A DNA stretch of 64,000 bases from Colius striatus. Taxonomy: Eukaryota; Chordata; Aves; Coliiformes; Coliidae. The notes below the pieces were generated by a model. The model had not been told where the DNA came from and did not search any database. It saw only the letters and a program-made list of their open reading frames with translations. The translations under genes and the position numbers were made by a program. Shown here one piece after another: positions 22,851-37,049 of this stretch. The stretch is from NCBI RefSeq assembly GCF_028858725.1, contig NC_084759.1, positions 96,654,362 through 96,718,361 on the forward strand. The letters are read 5' to 3'. Position 1 is the stretch's first letter; each line of letters opens with the position of its first letter.

Positions 22851-25800
22851 CTGAAAAGCTGATCTAACAAAACCCAGGCTTGTTTCTTGCCTCTCTCCAT
22901 TCTACAGCTACTGTAACCTCAGCTGCCTTTCTTGTTTCCCTTTGACTTCCTCCCTGCAGCAGCACCTGTGGTTCTCCTCTTTCTTCAAAGTCCTCCTCCC
23001 TATCCCCAAATGACAAGCAGCAAGAGGCAGTAGTGTTGTTTTGAAGAGACACACATCCAGCAGACCAAACCTGTAGGTAACTCAAGTTTTTCCTTTGGTG
23101 AGGCCATTTACTATATTCCTCAAACTGGTTTTCACAAAATTTGCAGGAACTGGATGACTTTGAGACCTATCCTGTTTCTCAGACTTAGTTAAAGGTGGCC
23201 AGTGGTTAAATTATTGGTGCTAACAGGACTGAGACGATTGAATAGCTTGATTTTGCAAACCTTGTTTCCTTAAAAAATCTGTCTGAAAAAGGGACTTAAA
23301 ATTTTTGGCCTAAGAAATCAGATGCATCTGTTACTCACAAACTAGATTATATCTGGGATTGCCAAAATACAGTTTTTCACCATTTTACACTCTATGGAGA
23401 GATATAATAAAAATCAGTGTGTCACTGCTCTTGCCATGAAGCTTGTGCTTTTGCAAAATATTAGATGTGGGGAGATTTATGTTCCTTCTAGGGCAAGAGC
23501 AGATTAAGATGTGATGCTACTTTCATTCAAGCCACACAGCCAGCATTATGCCAACAATGTCCTTCCTTTCCCTCCAGCCTGGGAGACGAGTGCAATCAGG
23601 ACGTAGACAGACATCAAAGGGAGAATCTTTGATAGCAATTTCTGGAATATCAGGCCCATCAGTGTAGCTCAGCTTTCTGTTCATTCCAGGGAAACGTGTT
23701 TCAAGAAATCAAGACACATAGGAGGTTCAGAAATACTCTGATGTTTGTTATTCAAAAAGTATGATCTACATACTTCACACATCTCAAAATGTACACTGCT
23801 CGGTTATGTTGGGGTTGGTAAGTAAAGCACAACATCATAGACAGAAATATTCATCTTACTATTGTAAAAACCCTTTACGATGCAAAATATTCATTATAAA
23901 CAGCTATGTTTGAGTTGGAAGGAAAAAACCAACCTCACAAACACAGCAGAGAGCAATTGAGAGAGATGACATCCTCTGCTACTTAAAGTGGTGGAAGAGG
24001 ACCTAGGACTCGAGTATCGTTTTCTCAGTGAATCAGACTGCTATAATAATGAGGAAAGGACATGGAGACTTTAGGAAAGCATAGGATACATTTGTTCAGT
24101 GATACCTGCAAATGGTGATACAGTTTACATGTGGACAACATGTAAACTGTTTACATATGGACAGCATATGATAACAGGAATGGCAGTCCTTCTGAAGCAG
24201 TCCTGTACTGTTTGGCTGTAGTCATTTTGCTGCCTGTCACCATTTTTCAATCTGTGCTCCTTTCCCCTGGCCTCACAGCCTTAAAAATTGGAGCTGGAGG
24301 CTGCTTCTGAAGCCTGCAGGCTTGTCTTATAAAGGTGATCATTTTTATGAGATTCAGTGATTGGAGTTCTGCTACAATAGCTCTTTACTGCAGTCTTGCT
24401 ATCTCTTGTCATCATGAGCCCAAAGACTGGTACACAAGGACAATAAAGAAAAGGAAATGGAATGAAAAAATCTTAGATAAGAGCAAATTGGCAGTTTGAT
24501 GATAATCTTAAGTATGTGGAACTGTGTTTATGCACGTTTTCTAGTTAAGCTCAAGTGCTTTCCAGCATGCAACATGCTTAAGAGATTAGGGGGTGCAGGA
24601 TTTATTGCAAAAACTGATTGAAATTCCCAAATACAGTCTCTTATCCTGGCACAGTGCTTTGTGCCCCAAACTTGAAAGAACACTGCAGTGTGAACTCAGA
24701 CATCTATCAAGTCACATGAATGTGCTTATAGAAATACCAAGACAGTGTAAGAATGTACTTGTAGCTTGTGGGGAATGAAGGATTTATTCATTTTCCTTTC
24801 AGCAGGGATGCTTTTGTATTAAGACTCAAAGATGTTCAGGATTTCTGCCAGCATAAGGAAAAAAAAAAACCAACCCCAAATTGTAAGAAAGGCAGCAAGT
24901 TTCCTGGCTTTGTAAGTCTTAAAAATTCAAATAACTGGCAATGACTAAACAATGACAACTCTGACTGCTACTGACAGTCTGTTACTTTTACAGTCACCTT
25001 CCAGAAGTTTATTGCTTCTCATCAGATAGAACAGTTGGCCCCAATGGAAAAGACAGGTTGCTACAGATGACAGGATCTTTACAATGGGCAATCATGATGG
25101 CATTAGTGTTTATCCACTGCAGTAAGTATATAAATCACAGCAAATGTGCTTCCCCTTGGAGATGGAATCTGTTGTGTTATTTTTGCCCAGCCTCAAATAT
25201 TTATCCACCAAATGGTGAAATTGCCAGACATACTTCATGCCTAGCCCAGTGAGTAGTTAGAGATTACTGTTAGAGTCCACAGATCACAAACCTGATATTA
25301 GAATGCCACTTGGAGACACACATGTTAAATTAAAGCTAGTTTCTGTGTTTATTAGAGAGTTTTTCATACTCTCTGTAGGACAGAAGTGTTTTGCAATCTG
25401 TCAGTGTAAATAAATACAAGATTTAAATGGGTGCTCTTCCTCTTGTGAGATCCTTGGTGGGAGAGTGAGGTAACATACTATGGACACATGTTACAGGGCT
25501 GCATACTGTCCCCAGTTCACATATGAAACTCAGTGTTGTCAGAGGCTAAGAAACAGGTGGTTAATTTTACCTAGGTAAATACTGATTTACAGTTTTAGCT
25601 CAATATTCAGACAATTATTATTTTTACAGAACAAACACTTCCCAGAAAATATTACATGAATCAGAGGAATTACAATACAAGCATCCTTTGGAGCTTTTTC
25701 ATTCAAGTATTCAATATCAGACAGTGTCCAATGTTAGAGCTTTGAAGGGAAGAAATTAGAAACCGTGTAACGGAGTATTATGGAAAGATATCCCAGCCTC

Positions 25801-26210
25801 TCACCCTCTGGTGTTTTGCCTATTACTAACAGGCATGAATTCTGCATTTAATCTTACCTGATGTTATCATAGCTGTTCTCATTCTCCTTCTCTCGAAACC
25901 CACTAGAATTTCAGATCTCTCTATCACCTTGTAGCAACATGTTCCCCAAGTTAATTATTCTTTGTATCAAACAGCATTTTCTTTTATCCGTTTCGAATTT
26001 TGTGCTTTCCTATTTCACTGAGTATCTGCACATATCCATACAAATGAAAAGGATAAACTGGAGAGGATAATCTTCTGCCTGTATCCCTCTCTCTATTTTC
26101 TCTATCTGCATCACATTTTCTCTGCTCAATTCCATCTGTTGGCCACTCCATCCCCAAAGGCAGAGCCTGAGCTGTGAGCTAGCCTTCATTCCCATTTGTA
26201 TTAACAGTTA
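22851..26210. other. Intronic unique sequence with one notable hairpin
   Basis: AT-rich unique sequence. The only structured element I can support is the perfect inverted repeat at 24120-24150. No exon or transposon is recognised. Confidence 0.4.
24120..24150. repeat. Perfect inverted repeat, 13-bp arms and 5-base loop
   Basis: ACAGTTTACATGT (24120-24132) and its exact reverse complement (24138-24150) flank the loop GGACA. A related unit follows at once: GTTTACATATGGACAGCATATG at about 24149-24170 repeats the pattern with a shifted palindrome, which suggests a local imperfect duplication. The stem could form in the intronic RNA. Confidence 0.85.
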
Positions 26211-26318
26211 AATCATAGATTCACAGAATGGTAGGGGTTGGAAGGGACCTTTAGAGATCATCTAGTTCAACCCCCGCTGCAGAAGCAGGTTCACCTAGAT
26301 CAGGTCGCATAGGAACAT
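26211..26318 (-). mobile_element. Short CR1 LINE 3'-end fragment, antisense to the gene
   Basis: The fragment begins with the reversed CR1 terminus (ATCATAGATTCACAGAATGG), then GTTGGAAGGGACCTTTAGAG and CAGAAGCAGGTTCAC. It breaks off after about 110 bases near 26318. It shares the GAAGCAGGTTCAC-YTAGATCAGGTCGCA segment with the copy at 54937-55325, so both belong to one subfamily. Confidence 0.9.
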
Positions 26319-28485
26319 TGCAGTTAAACAAGGTGCTGTTTTGTTGTGAGGAAAGCAACAGCTAAGAGAATGGAGGGTGATTGCTTTTCCCTTTGGAGGC
26401 ATCCTAATGGGAAATTTTGGTCTTGAGAGGAAAATTCCAAGGTTAAGCAACAGTAACAGGAATTTCACAGCTTGGAATGGGTATCTGTGCTTTTGCTTTT
26501 GCTCTCTTTGTCAGAAAAGGATGCCCTGAGAGGAGTACCATCTTCTGATCTCCCAAAAAAGCCACCCCATTTCCCTAACTGCCCTCCATAGGTGAGCTCT
26601 CTCCTGTAAATCTCTGCTGTGCCATTGTAGGGGTTTTTTTGACATGGCATTCCAAGGTCACCCAAGTGGTTTTTTTTATAGTCCTCCTCCCTCTACCTCT
26701 GGAGGCAACTTTTTTTGTACAAAGCTTAACTTCTCTCATAAAGAAAGCCTATGATCTTAGCCTCTAGAGATACAGCTATACATAGGTATCAACTTAGCCT
26801 CTAGAGATACAGCTATAGATAGGTATCAACTCCTCTGTAGGCACTGATGTAAAGGAAATGGTAATTTTCCATACTTAAAATAAAACATCAGATATAATAT
26901 CAGGCATTCCATGCAACATAAAGTTAACTTCTCCAAAAGTGGGTTGTTCCACGCACTAGATAAAGTTTCCTTTGAAAACAACTTCCCACTTGTTCTCTGA
27001 AGCTATGTCAATTGTCCTATTCTGTAGGGTTTTGGACATTTTATGAGAAAGGAAAAATAGAATCTTGCTAGCTATATTTGTCCACAGATAATGCTTTAAT
27101 ATGTACTTTATGCAATAGTGAGATAAGCACCCATATAAGAAAAGACACAGGGGCACATACTCTATTCTTATCTGAAAAGGCTAGGATGCTTCCCTTGAGT
27201 TGAGTCCAGATCTGGAGGTAAAACATGCAGTAAATGGTCCTGTGGGGTTTTAATGATCTACCGTATAAAAATGACAGTTTTCTGAAGTTCAGCAGTTGTG
27301 CGTGTGTACAAGACAAAGGCAGGAATGAGCAACCACAAACGGCTGAATCCATTGTCTTATTCAAAAATATGAAAACTGTCTATGAAATTGAGAGAGCAAA
27401 GGATGTACTCTTGACATCTTAAGTGTGTCATCTAATTTTAGTTCTATAAAAAACAGTGGTCTAGTTATTCGTGTCCATGTTACCGTCACCTTCTTCTGTT
27501 CCCATTTGTGCTATGTATCTCATCCTTATGAAACAGGTTCCTGCTTGCAGCAGCATCTGTTTTCAGCTTTTTCTTTAAAACAGGTGTTATTCTTTGTTTT
27601 ATTATAAACTAGAGAGCTATTCTGGTAGGCATGCTGTAACTAAATACTTTTCTTTTAAGTGTGGAATTTACAAAAGTGCTGCAATTCTTCTTGCTTGCAC
27701 CAAATGTTCTTAATGGTAAAACCTTAGACTTCATTGGAGTAGGAGTAGCCCAATGTCAAGAACTTATAGACATTGGTGTCTGCTAGTATTCTGTCCTTTG
27801 TAGATTGAGACACAAAGTAATACTCTACTGGTAAAGTGAGTTTTTCCAGATATGTGTTACTGCAAAGGAATAAAGATATTTATAATGATCCATATCCATC
27901 TATAAGGATGCATATCCAACTAGGTGCTTGGAAATGTGCCCCAAGATTTTTGTAGTTGTCCAGCTGTAACACTGTATACAACAATGTTAACATTTACTAA
28001 TTCCATTGCTTTTACTTCCCATACAGGAATTCTGGCAGCTATAGAATTGCTGAGAATCCATTTATGGAAATTAAAAAAAAAAAAAAAAGAGCAATTCTTT
28101 AAAGATATGAATCTACTGAAAGCTATGTCAGGAAGATCTACTTAGATTTGGTTTTAGTTTTGGTTTTTAGGAGTGGTAGGTCATAATAACAAGAAGGAAG
28201 AACTGAAGGACTCCTGGGATCATGGCAATAGATTACATGTCTGATGCCAAAGAAGAACCACCTGCAGTGTTGGAGTATCTTTTCAAAATGCACTTTACAG
28301 CCACAGCGAGCCTGCCTACTCCTTCTTTCTTTTCTTAAAAAGAAAAAGAAAAGAACCAGTCATAGTTAGTCATCCAGGGCTGTGTAAGTAGTATTTTCTT
28401 TTTTTCCCCAGAGTGAGAGTTGCACATTTCATGTAGGAGCAATCTTCAGGAATACAAACATAATGGAGAAAGTCTCTATTGCATG
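26319..28485. other. Intronic unique sequence between two CR1 fragments
   Basis: Holds the 37-bp duplication, a poly-A run at about 28073-28088 and otherwise ordinary AT-rich sequence. No exon is recognised. Confidence 0.4.
26756..26829. repeat. Tandem duplication, two copies of 37 bp
   Basis: The unit beginning CTTAGCCTCTAGAGATACAG occurs at 26756-26792 and again at 26793-26829 with a single C/G difference. It looks like a recent local duplication. Confidence 0.95.
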
Positions 28486-28586
28486 TCATAGAATCATAGA
28501 ATGGTTTGGGCTGGAAAAGAACATGAAGATCACAAGTCCAACTGTAACTGTAAACCTAACACTGACATATCCACCTCTAAAGCATG
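28486..28586 (-). mobile_element. Short diverged CR1 LINE 3'-end fragment, antisense
   Basis: TCATAGAATCATAGAATGG followed by TTTGGGCTGGAAAAGAACAT is the reversed CR1 3' terminus. The rest, to about 28586, is more diverged and lacks the AGGTTCAC segment of the copies at 26.2 and 54.9 kb, so it is a different subfamily. Confidence 0.8.
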
Positions 28587-31500
28587 AGTGATTGCTTGAA
28601 TAAAATTACCTTCACTTTTCCTGCATTTCACTTTCCTGTAAATCTAGGTTTTCTAAACTTGGGGAAATATGAAGTATACAATATTCACCTGTGTAAGTCT
28701 CCGGAGATTTGTAAGGACATGCTTGCTCGGATGTGTACAGACAGGCACAGCCAGCTCAGTCCAAAGGAGATATCAATGAATCATTGCAGAACACAGACTG
28801 TGCTAGCATGCTGTGTTAAGGGAGCACTAAGTATGGCTCCACAGTTTAGACTGTAGGACTGTAGTCCTTGCTTTTATTCTCCTGCCTTGGGATACTAATA
28901 GAAATGCTTAATTCCTTTGTAGACATGCCCTAACAGGATGTCTGCTGCATACAGTGCTTTACAAGCACAAATTTTCCAAAGAAACAAATGGAAAATGTAA
29001 TTCAAAATAGGAGTTAAATCCTACAGCATCAAGTTTATTTCCACTTAACAATATAAAACAGTCTCTAGAAGCAGAGAAACTCACTATCATTAAGTGTCCT
29101 TTACCCATACTATCACAGAGTAATTTGTTACAGAGGGAACACTGGGAGGTTGATTAATTTATATCTACAGTAAATAGATACTGCATTGGTCAAACTATTC
29201 TTTTTTTATGGAAAAAAACTCACATCTTCATACTGTTCCTGTGGTAGAATTGTGATGAGCATCTTGTCCTCATCCAGTAAAAATAAATAGACCTGGGAAC
29301 ACACATATTTTAATGCTAAGAAGCTACTCCCTTTTCAGTTATGATATCTTTCAACATGACTGGGCATGAGGCTCTTCCTTCATAAGCAGAAGGTGCTGTA
29401 GACTCATCCACCAAAAGAGGTGACAACCCCACTTGAGGGGCTGCAGGCATTTACAGTGGCTGAGCTCTGTTGTGCCCTCACAGGTTGTCTGCTGGTAGTA
29501 GGCTTACCTTAGGTGATGTTCCTGGAGCACGTCTTCCTGTTTAGCTTCATCCAGATGTGAAGTAGCTTATGTGCTCCAAGACTGCTCCAGGATGCAAGCA
29601 AAAATTTGATAACAGGATGTGATCATCTGATTAACTTCAAAAGCACATTCTGAGCCTTGGCTGAGCTAAAATGCTAAATGTACCTGCTCCATAAGGAGCT
29701 TCTCATTTATGTATATACACTATGTGCTCTATATCTTAAAAAGAATGTGCTGTAGGTATGTGTGCTCCAGATTTTCTCTTCATACTGGATCTGTCACTCA
29801 CAGGCTTTGAGTGCCAAACATTTTATTTGGCAGCTGTCCTTCTCTGGTATTCCAGCAAACCCTGGTTGTGCTAATAACAGAACAAAACCACTGTCAATTG
29901 TGGCATTTCTAACTGCAGCTTTTAATGGAAGCATGGACAAATCTTTATAGGAGTGCAAGCATCAGCAGCATCATCCTAGCAGCCGGTCATGCTGAGGAGG
30001 ATGTGTGACTATAAACTGGGGCCATTGACAAAAGTGACAGTAAGAGCAGTCAGAGGAAATGTGAAAAATTGCACACCGGCTGTGATAAAGTTAGATAAGG
30101 AAACTAGCGAATGAAACTCCAAATATACTGTCAAGAGATTCATGTTGTACACAGTGAAAAAATATAGCTGCCATAAAGCAGAGGGGCTGGAGTCCCAGGA
30201 AAAGAGTCCCTCGGGAATGTAAGGATTTCAGTTTAGTAGGTAGGATTTAAAATTAGGTTTTAAATTTAGTTCAGCTTTATCTGTTATAATGGGAACCATT
30301 ACCAATAAATTTTGTAATTTCTTAGAAGTTTCTGTTGCGTTTTGGAAGAGGGACATGAAGGCTAAAAGAAAGAAGACACATCTTGTATTTTTATTTTGTA
30401 TTGCTTAAGTCAATTATGATACGACATAGCAGTCATAGTGAGCCAGAGACTAGATACTGAATCTAATATAGCTTTTCTTTCTGTAAAATAAATATAAGAT
30501 TTTGTCATTAATGAGTCAAAAGAGACAGAAATGTGTGACTTGGCTTCAGAACCAATCTAGTTCTTACAGTGATCATCTAGTCAGAATCGGAATATAAGCT
30601 CTACTTGTTACAATGTTATGTTTGGCTGTGGACAGGAAAAAAAAGAAAAAAGAAATTCCTAGGCAGAGTACACATGCCTTTTGCTGTCTGAGCTCGCTTG
30701 TTAAAGTGGATGCAACACCAGACTGTGCAAGGGTAGGTAGAGGTGTCACACTCAGCCCCTCTGAAATGGGAAATTTCTTGGGAGTTTGTAGTCAAGTAGG
30801 AAGAACTTGGAACCTGGCATACCCTGGAGTTCAGGCACTGTTAGGTAGCTAACCACATGTCAGGGCAATTGCAGCAGAGCATACATTAGAGTGTCCATGA
30901 ATCCATACAACATCCATACAATTTCACATTAATTTCTCCTCCAGCCTATTCCTACAGGGAGCACTCTGCAGAAAGGATAATATAAACCAGTCTGCTTGCC
31001 TTCAGTCATGTCATAGGTTTCCAAGTTAACTGGATTATTAAAAATCCTTCTTTGTTATTTTGTTTTTTTTTCCCCCTTCTCACAATGTAAGATGCTGTTT
31101 TGGAAACTTTGTGCTTCTTTACTTTTTATATTTCCTAAAATAAGTTCAGAAACAGATAGGAAATATCACATAATGGAAACGTAGTGAACTATTAATACCA
31201 GGGCAGTTTTTCCCCAGGTGATGTGATCTTAGTTGTACCAGGTAGACTACTTTAAGTGTGGTCTTGCTTTGGTTTAGTCACACAGAAGCTGCAGGAATGA
31301 TCTACTTCAGAGTTTCTACTTCAGAGTTTTATTTGTGTGTAGTAGATTAAGCCTCTATTTATATATTCCAACCCTGTGAGCTATAAAGCCCTTTTTGACT
31401 TTTTTTCCCCTTATTTGTTTTATTTTTATTCTATTTTGTGGTGGCCAACACAAAGATTTTTATGAGGCATCAGTCATTCAGGTTTGGGAAGATGTGCAGG

Positions 31501-32326
31501 AGTTGTTTGGTGTATAAATGACACAGTTGTGGGGAAGCTATGAGGTGCAAAATTTCAGATAGAAGCACAGTGGTGCTTTTGCAATCTGCAAACACACTTG
31601 GCCCTTAAACCTATATATATTGAGATCAACAAAATGAATAAATCAGTATAAAAACAAACAGGTAAATAAATTATTTAATGAGTCTATAGAGAATATCCTT
31701 CTCATGAACCCTGCACTGCATGGCTCAGCACCATCTGGCCTAACATATTTTTAAGTACTGAAATGTCACTTAAAAAAAGTTTTATAATTTTTCAAAGAAA
31801 AGATCTGTGAAGCAGAAAGAAGAATAAACTCATACAAGTCTCATGTGCAAGTCAAGTAATTTGCTGCCTACGGTTCCTGTTAATGGGACTGAGGTAAAGA
31901 AGAAGTGGATCCCAAAACAAACTGCCTGTTTCCCATTCTGATCTATTTTTAAAAAGTTCCTCTAGGAGCCATGAATGACTATTTGTGCCTTGTTTGTAAG
32001 AGAGAGGAGTGGGACATGGCGATTTTCCTAAAAAGTGAGAACCAAGGTGAGTCAGTAACTGACATATTGCCCACTGCTTCAATGCTCAAGTCTGTGTGGT
32101 TACAACAATTCATCCTACTAGGTGGATTTTTTTTTTTTTCTTTCTGTGTTGTACTTAGAGAAGAATGTAAGTCATATAATTATTTTTTTTCATAATTACA
32201 AATATTCTACTCTGGGATTATTCATTCCCTAAAAGCAGAGTTTGCTGTATGTCTTATTTAAATGGAAAGAAATGATATATTTGATGGTCTGATTTCCATT
32301 TGATCCTCATATTTCTGGGATATGAA
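28587..32326. other. Intronic unique sequence
   Basis: AT-rich sequence with a few T-rich runs and no recognisable transposon, RNA gene or exon. Confidence 0.4.
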
Positions 32327-32772
32327 ACTTCTGGAGAGAGTCCAGCACAGAGCCACTAAGATGATCAGGGGACTGGAACATCTTCCTTATGAGGAAAGGC
32401 TGCGGGAACTGGGGCTGTTGTGCAGGGGGATGTCATTAATATTTACAAATATCTAAATGTTGGATGTCAGGAGGTTGGGGCATCCTGTTTTTCTATTGTA
32501 TCCAGCAATAGGACAAGGGGTAATGGGAAGAAATTGGGACACAAAAAACTCCATTTAAACTTAAGGAAAAGCTATTTTACTGTGAAGGTGAGGGAGCCCT
32601 GGCACAGGGTGCCCAGGGAAGGTGTGGAGTCTGCTTCTCTGGAAGTCTTCAAAACTTGCCTGGATACATTCCTGTGCGACCTGATCTAGGTGAACCTACT
32701 TGAGCAGGGGAGTTGGATTAGATGATCTCTAAAGGTCACTTCCAACCCTATCATTCTATGATTCTATGATTC
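32327..32772 (+). mobile_element. CR1 LINE 3' fragment, sense to the gene
   Basis: The copy starts at CTGGAGAGAGTCCAGCACAG, includes GAGGAAAGGCTGCGGGAACT near 32390, the CCCTGGCACAGGGTGCCCAG block near 32600 and CTAAAGGTCACTTCCAACCC near 32730, and ends in tandem ATTCTATG units. It carries the complement of the AGATCAGGTCGCA segment, so it is the same subfamily as the minus-strand copies at 26.2 and 54.9 kb. Confidence 0.95.
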
Positions 32773-34700
32773 CTGAGTCAAAAGAAATTGAAGGAAAAAT
32801 GATTTTATCTGATGGGGATAACCATGATCTGATGAGGCATTTTCCTAGAGACTGGATCAGCCTCAAGAGCTAAACTGATCACAAAGGAACTTTATAGGAA
32901 AAAAAAAAAACAGTTTGACAGGATACATTTGTCAAGATCAATGGTGTGCAACCCTAATGAAAAAATACTAACTGCGTATTGTCCATGTGGAATTTTAGTA
33001 ATTTCTTCTAACTGCTCTCATAAGAAATATGAAGAGTGCCACCAGTACCTGTTCAGGCTAAGAGTTAAGTGGCAAATAAAACTTAATTCTCTGAAGAGGA
33101 TTTTGTTATAAGTATATATTTGATTTAGTAGTTTGAATGCTGGAAAATTACTTCAAATTATATTTTGTGCTTATATTCCCGTACAGATTTTTCCAAACAG
33201 GTGTGGCATTCAAGCAAAAATTAAGCTGTTTACTCTTTACTGTGTTTGGTGGCTTGATTTGGGGTTTTGTTTTTTTTTTTTTTGTTATTGCTTTTTGGAT
33301 ATATATACTGTTAAATAGAACTAGGGGTTTTAAAATGGATGTTACTTCTTTTCAGATATACAGCAATTTCACATTTAGACATTTCACTCCAAACAAACCT
33401 CCAAGTAGACTCAGCAGGGGGAAAAAATCAGCCCAAAAATATTTTACTTCTCTTCTTGGGTGAGCTGAATGTCCTAGGAAATGGAGACTGTTAACATTGG
33501 TGATTTCCAGAGTTGTTCTTATCTGGAAGAGCCTAATCTCATCAGAAACAAGATGAGTTGACCATTATGGACCCTCCAATGTCCTGAGTCCTTCAGGAAT
33601 GTTTGTTGTTCCCATAGTCTGATCTGTCAGCCCCGCTTGCACTGTCTCTGGAGAAGATGTCTGACGTGGGAAGAATGAGTCCCTTGGAAATGCTGTCTAA
33701 ACAAAAAGAATGAAATAATCTTGTGGATTACCACAACAGCACTCTTGAGACACATTGTATGTATAATAACAACTGTTGAGTGTTTGTGGTGTGCTCACAT
33801 ACATGGCAATGTAGGACAAAGAAATGGATTTATTTATTTAGTAATCGTGAATAATACGTTCTGTGGCTACATTTGAAGCTGCCAAAAGTGTACTGCTATG
33901 GGAGATGAGATTTTCTGGCTAATTTGGGATTTAAATGGCCTTGGCATCATGATAGGATTTCCAAGGGATGCATAGTTTTGCTAGGGGTTATAGGACTGCA
34001 TCCTACTTCTGCTTGGCTCTCTCCATCTGATTCATTGATAGATTCTCCCAAATTGTTTAATTTCCTTTGTATGAGTCTCATATTTCAGATGATGAAAGCT
34101 TCAAGTTTCCCTCTGTAGGCATAAAACCCAGGTAGAATATTCTGCAAAATTGTATCTATGTATAAATAGGACATGGAATAAGTTATAAACAGTGCATGAA
34201 AATACCTGTTGTCTTTAGTAAGAGAGCTGCTCTGTGGGACTATGCAAGGAAGACTGTTAGGGAAATTCAGTGAGTTCAGTGAGCAGTGAGTTGGATAACT
34301 TTCTAGCTACATCAAAGCCACCTCAGTAGTGTGGCTTTTTCCTTGCCTCAGCGCTCCTAGACACTATGGTATTTTATAGCTGCAGTGTTATTTAATATAT
34401 TCTTATTCTCAATTTATATACTATTTTGGTTTTGTCTCAGAGAACTGTGTAATAAAATTGGCCATATTTTTCTAATCTTACCTTTTCCTCAGGCACAATG
34501 TCTCTGTAAAATTGTCAGCTTACTTAACTAGCAGTGAGAGTAATGATGTCATTGAGATAGTCCAGTTTTTTCCAAAGGCGCAATGTATTTTAGGAATTAA
34601 TTTTCCTTTTGGATAGTCAGTAGATTTTTAGTGTTGTTTAGTTACATCCACTCACCTTTTAGACAGCGCTCTCTGATCCTTGTAGCGCTGTCCTTTGTAT

Positions 34701-34874
34701 GAGAATTAGATGTGCTGCTTAGAGAAAGAATTTCACATCCTTCCAACTTCACTTCTGTATTTTCTTCTTACTTGCTTTTGTTAGATTAGATTGAGAATTA
34801 GATGTGCTGCTTAGAGGTAGAATTTCACATCCTTCCAACTTCACTTCTGTATTTTCTTCTTACTTGCTTTTGTT
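34701..34874. repeat. Tandem duplication with a 92-bp period
   Basis: The segment starting GAGAATTAGATGTGCTGCTT at 34701 recurs at 34793. The alignable 82 bases differ at only two adjacent positions (AGAGAAAGAA versus AGAGGTAGAA). The first copy has an extra TAGATTAGATT linker. This suggests a recent slippage or unequal-exchange event. Confidence 0.95.
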
Positions 34875-37024
34875 TCTTCTGTCTTGCTCATCGTGACACT
34901 TTCATTATACCGTCTTTTCTTTGCTATTGTATCCATTTGATTGTTTTCGATTTTTGCTGAATTTTACTTCCTCTGGTACAATGGTACTGTTTTCCCTTCT
35001 CCCTACTACAGACCCATTTCTCCCTGTTCAGTTAGTTGGCTTCCATTTAATACAGTTCTGTCCACTGCACTAAGTGCTTGAGAGAATAAATTCCCTTTAC
35101 CTGCCAAACAGTCCATGCAGAGCTGAGTGGTAGAAATGCAAAACATACACTAAGTCTTACAGCTGCAAGCCTCCTGCCCTGCACAGCTGCCTCTGCAGAG
35201 CTCAGGTCGAGATTGCTCTTTGTGCAAGCAACCCCTCTGCTATAATATGGAGGAGAAGGGAGCTGCAAGAGGGGATGCATCACCCCCATCCTTTATTAAT
35301 GTGTAAAGGCACGACTTAGTGGACTGATGTCCCTCTCATGGAGCAAATCATCTTTCTAAAGACATTTTCTATCATTTTGTAATTATTATTATGGAGCTGA
35401 TGAACAACTGAGAAAAAGCTTGAATTCAGAATATAAATGTATAGATGAATATCTAACATTAAGGAAAAAGCCTTTCTGAGATATCAGACTTTTCTTCAAT
35501 TATGGTGTGCAAGCTTGCAAAAACATGAAAAATAGTGTATTAAATGACCTGAAGACACATAAAACATCTCTTAGTTTTCTTCTCAGAGTTGTAATATTAT
35601 GATTTTGGGGAAAAGTGGAATAATAGCATAGCTAAGAAATAATTATGCCGTTCAAAGATCTCTGCTCATTCTATCTTCCTACATTGTACAACCTTATTTC
35701 AAAATGGGCTCTTCTAACTATTCCTGAATTTTTCTGAGTCCAATTTCAGGGAAGTGTATTTAATCCTATAATCCAACCCACAGTTAGGGTGATCTCACAT
35801 TCCTCTGCCACTGTGTTGCTTTGAGCCTTGTGCCCTGGCAGGAGCAAAACGCAGGAAATAAATAGTGCTCAGTGCTTTCCCTCAGTTGGGCCATACCAGC
35901 ATTTGAAGGGACTATCTGGCTGTTTGTGCATGAGAGACACTACAACTAATGTGGATCAACTGTATGCAGCCTGCAGGCTGAGGCTCAGTGAAGCAATAAC
36001 ACTTGCAGGATGTCTCTGGGAAATGTGAAGGTCATAGTGCATGAAGTCAACATAGCTTTTCTGGGCTAAACACACTATCTTCCAGTGGCAAGTTGGTATT
36101 TGATTACCCTGCTGCATCTCACTGGAAAAAAATATTGTGTGGAATGGTTTTGACCAGCTCTACCTAAAAGGCATAATTTAAAACATAATCCTTTTGGTAT
36201 GTGTCATTTATTTATTCAGCAGCACCACTGCCTCTGTTTTAAATGATGACTGCTGCAGAAAACATTGATAAAGTGAGAAATTATTATAACTGTTCCTTAA
36301 CATTTTATCCTGTAGTATTTTGTTGTGATTACTGTCCTAGAGAGTTGGAATATTCAGACTATTCAAAATAGTTATCTTTAGACACCTAACTTTGGTGCCT
36401 AGATTAGGAGCCCGAGGGACACATTGCCAACAGAGAGATTTCTCCACGAGGCAATTCCCTGTTACCCATTTGGGTACCTACCTCTTCGCATCGACTTTAT
36501 TAGACTACTAATTTATACATCTTAATAAGATGCCTAAAATGCAGTGGTGTGAATTCGTCACTTGCTTGATGTGATCCTATTTCTGCAGCTACCAATACAA
36601 CTGACACTTTGCCATTCTGGTCTGTCTGCCTACAGACAGAAATATAAAATCACAAGGAACCTGCTCTGTAAATTTTTGAAGGAAAATGAAAATAAGTGAG
36701 CAAAAGATTATTTTTTTTTTACATGTTCTTTTTATCTATTTTTATTCTTTTCTCTAAAGACCATTAAAAAATGAATAAGCCACAAATTCAATCTCTTTCT
36801 ATGTTCTTATCACAAACATCTCTATGTGGCATGTTTTTTCTTAACTTCTGTTTACAGTAAAACTGTAAAATTGAAAAGTACAAGTATCAGATCTGTCTGT
36901 ACTCAAAAATTCTGTTGACCTCAAAAATACAAAGTTACCCTAAAAATCAGTTATTTTCTATTGTGGAAAGATAAAGGGTTTTTGTTAATAAATTAATGAT
37001 TTTACATCAAACTAATAATAAGAC

Positions 37025-37049
37025 TAAATAAATAAATAAATAAATAAAC
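37025..37049. repeat. AAAT tetranucleotide microsatellite
   Basis: About six perfect AAAT units inside AT-rich intron. Confidence 0.9.
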
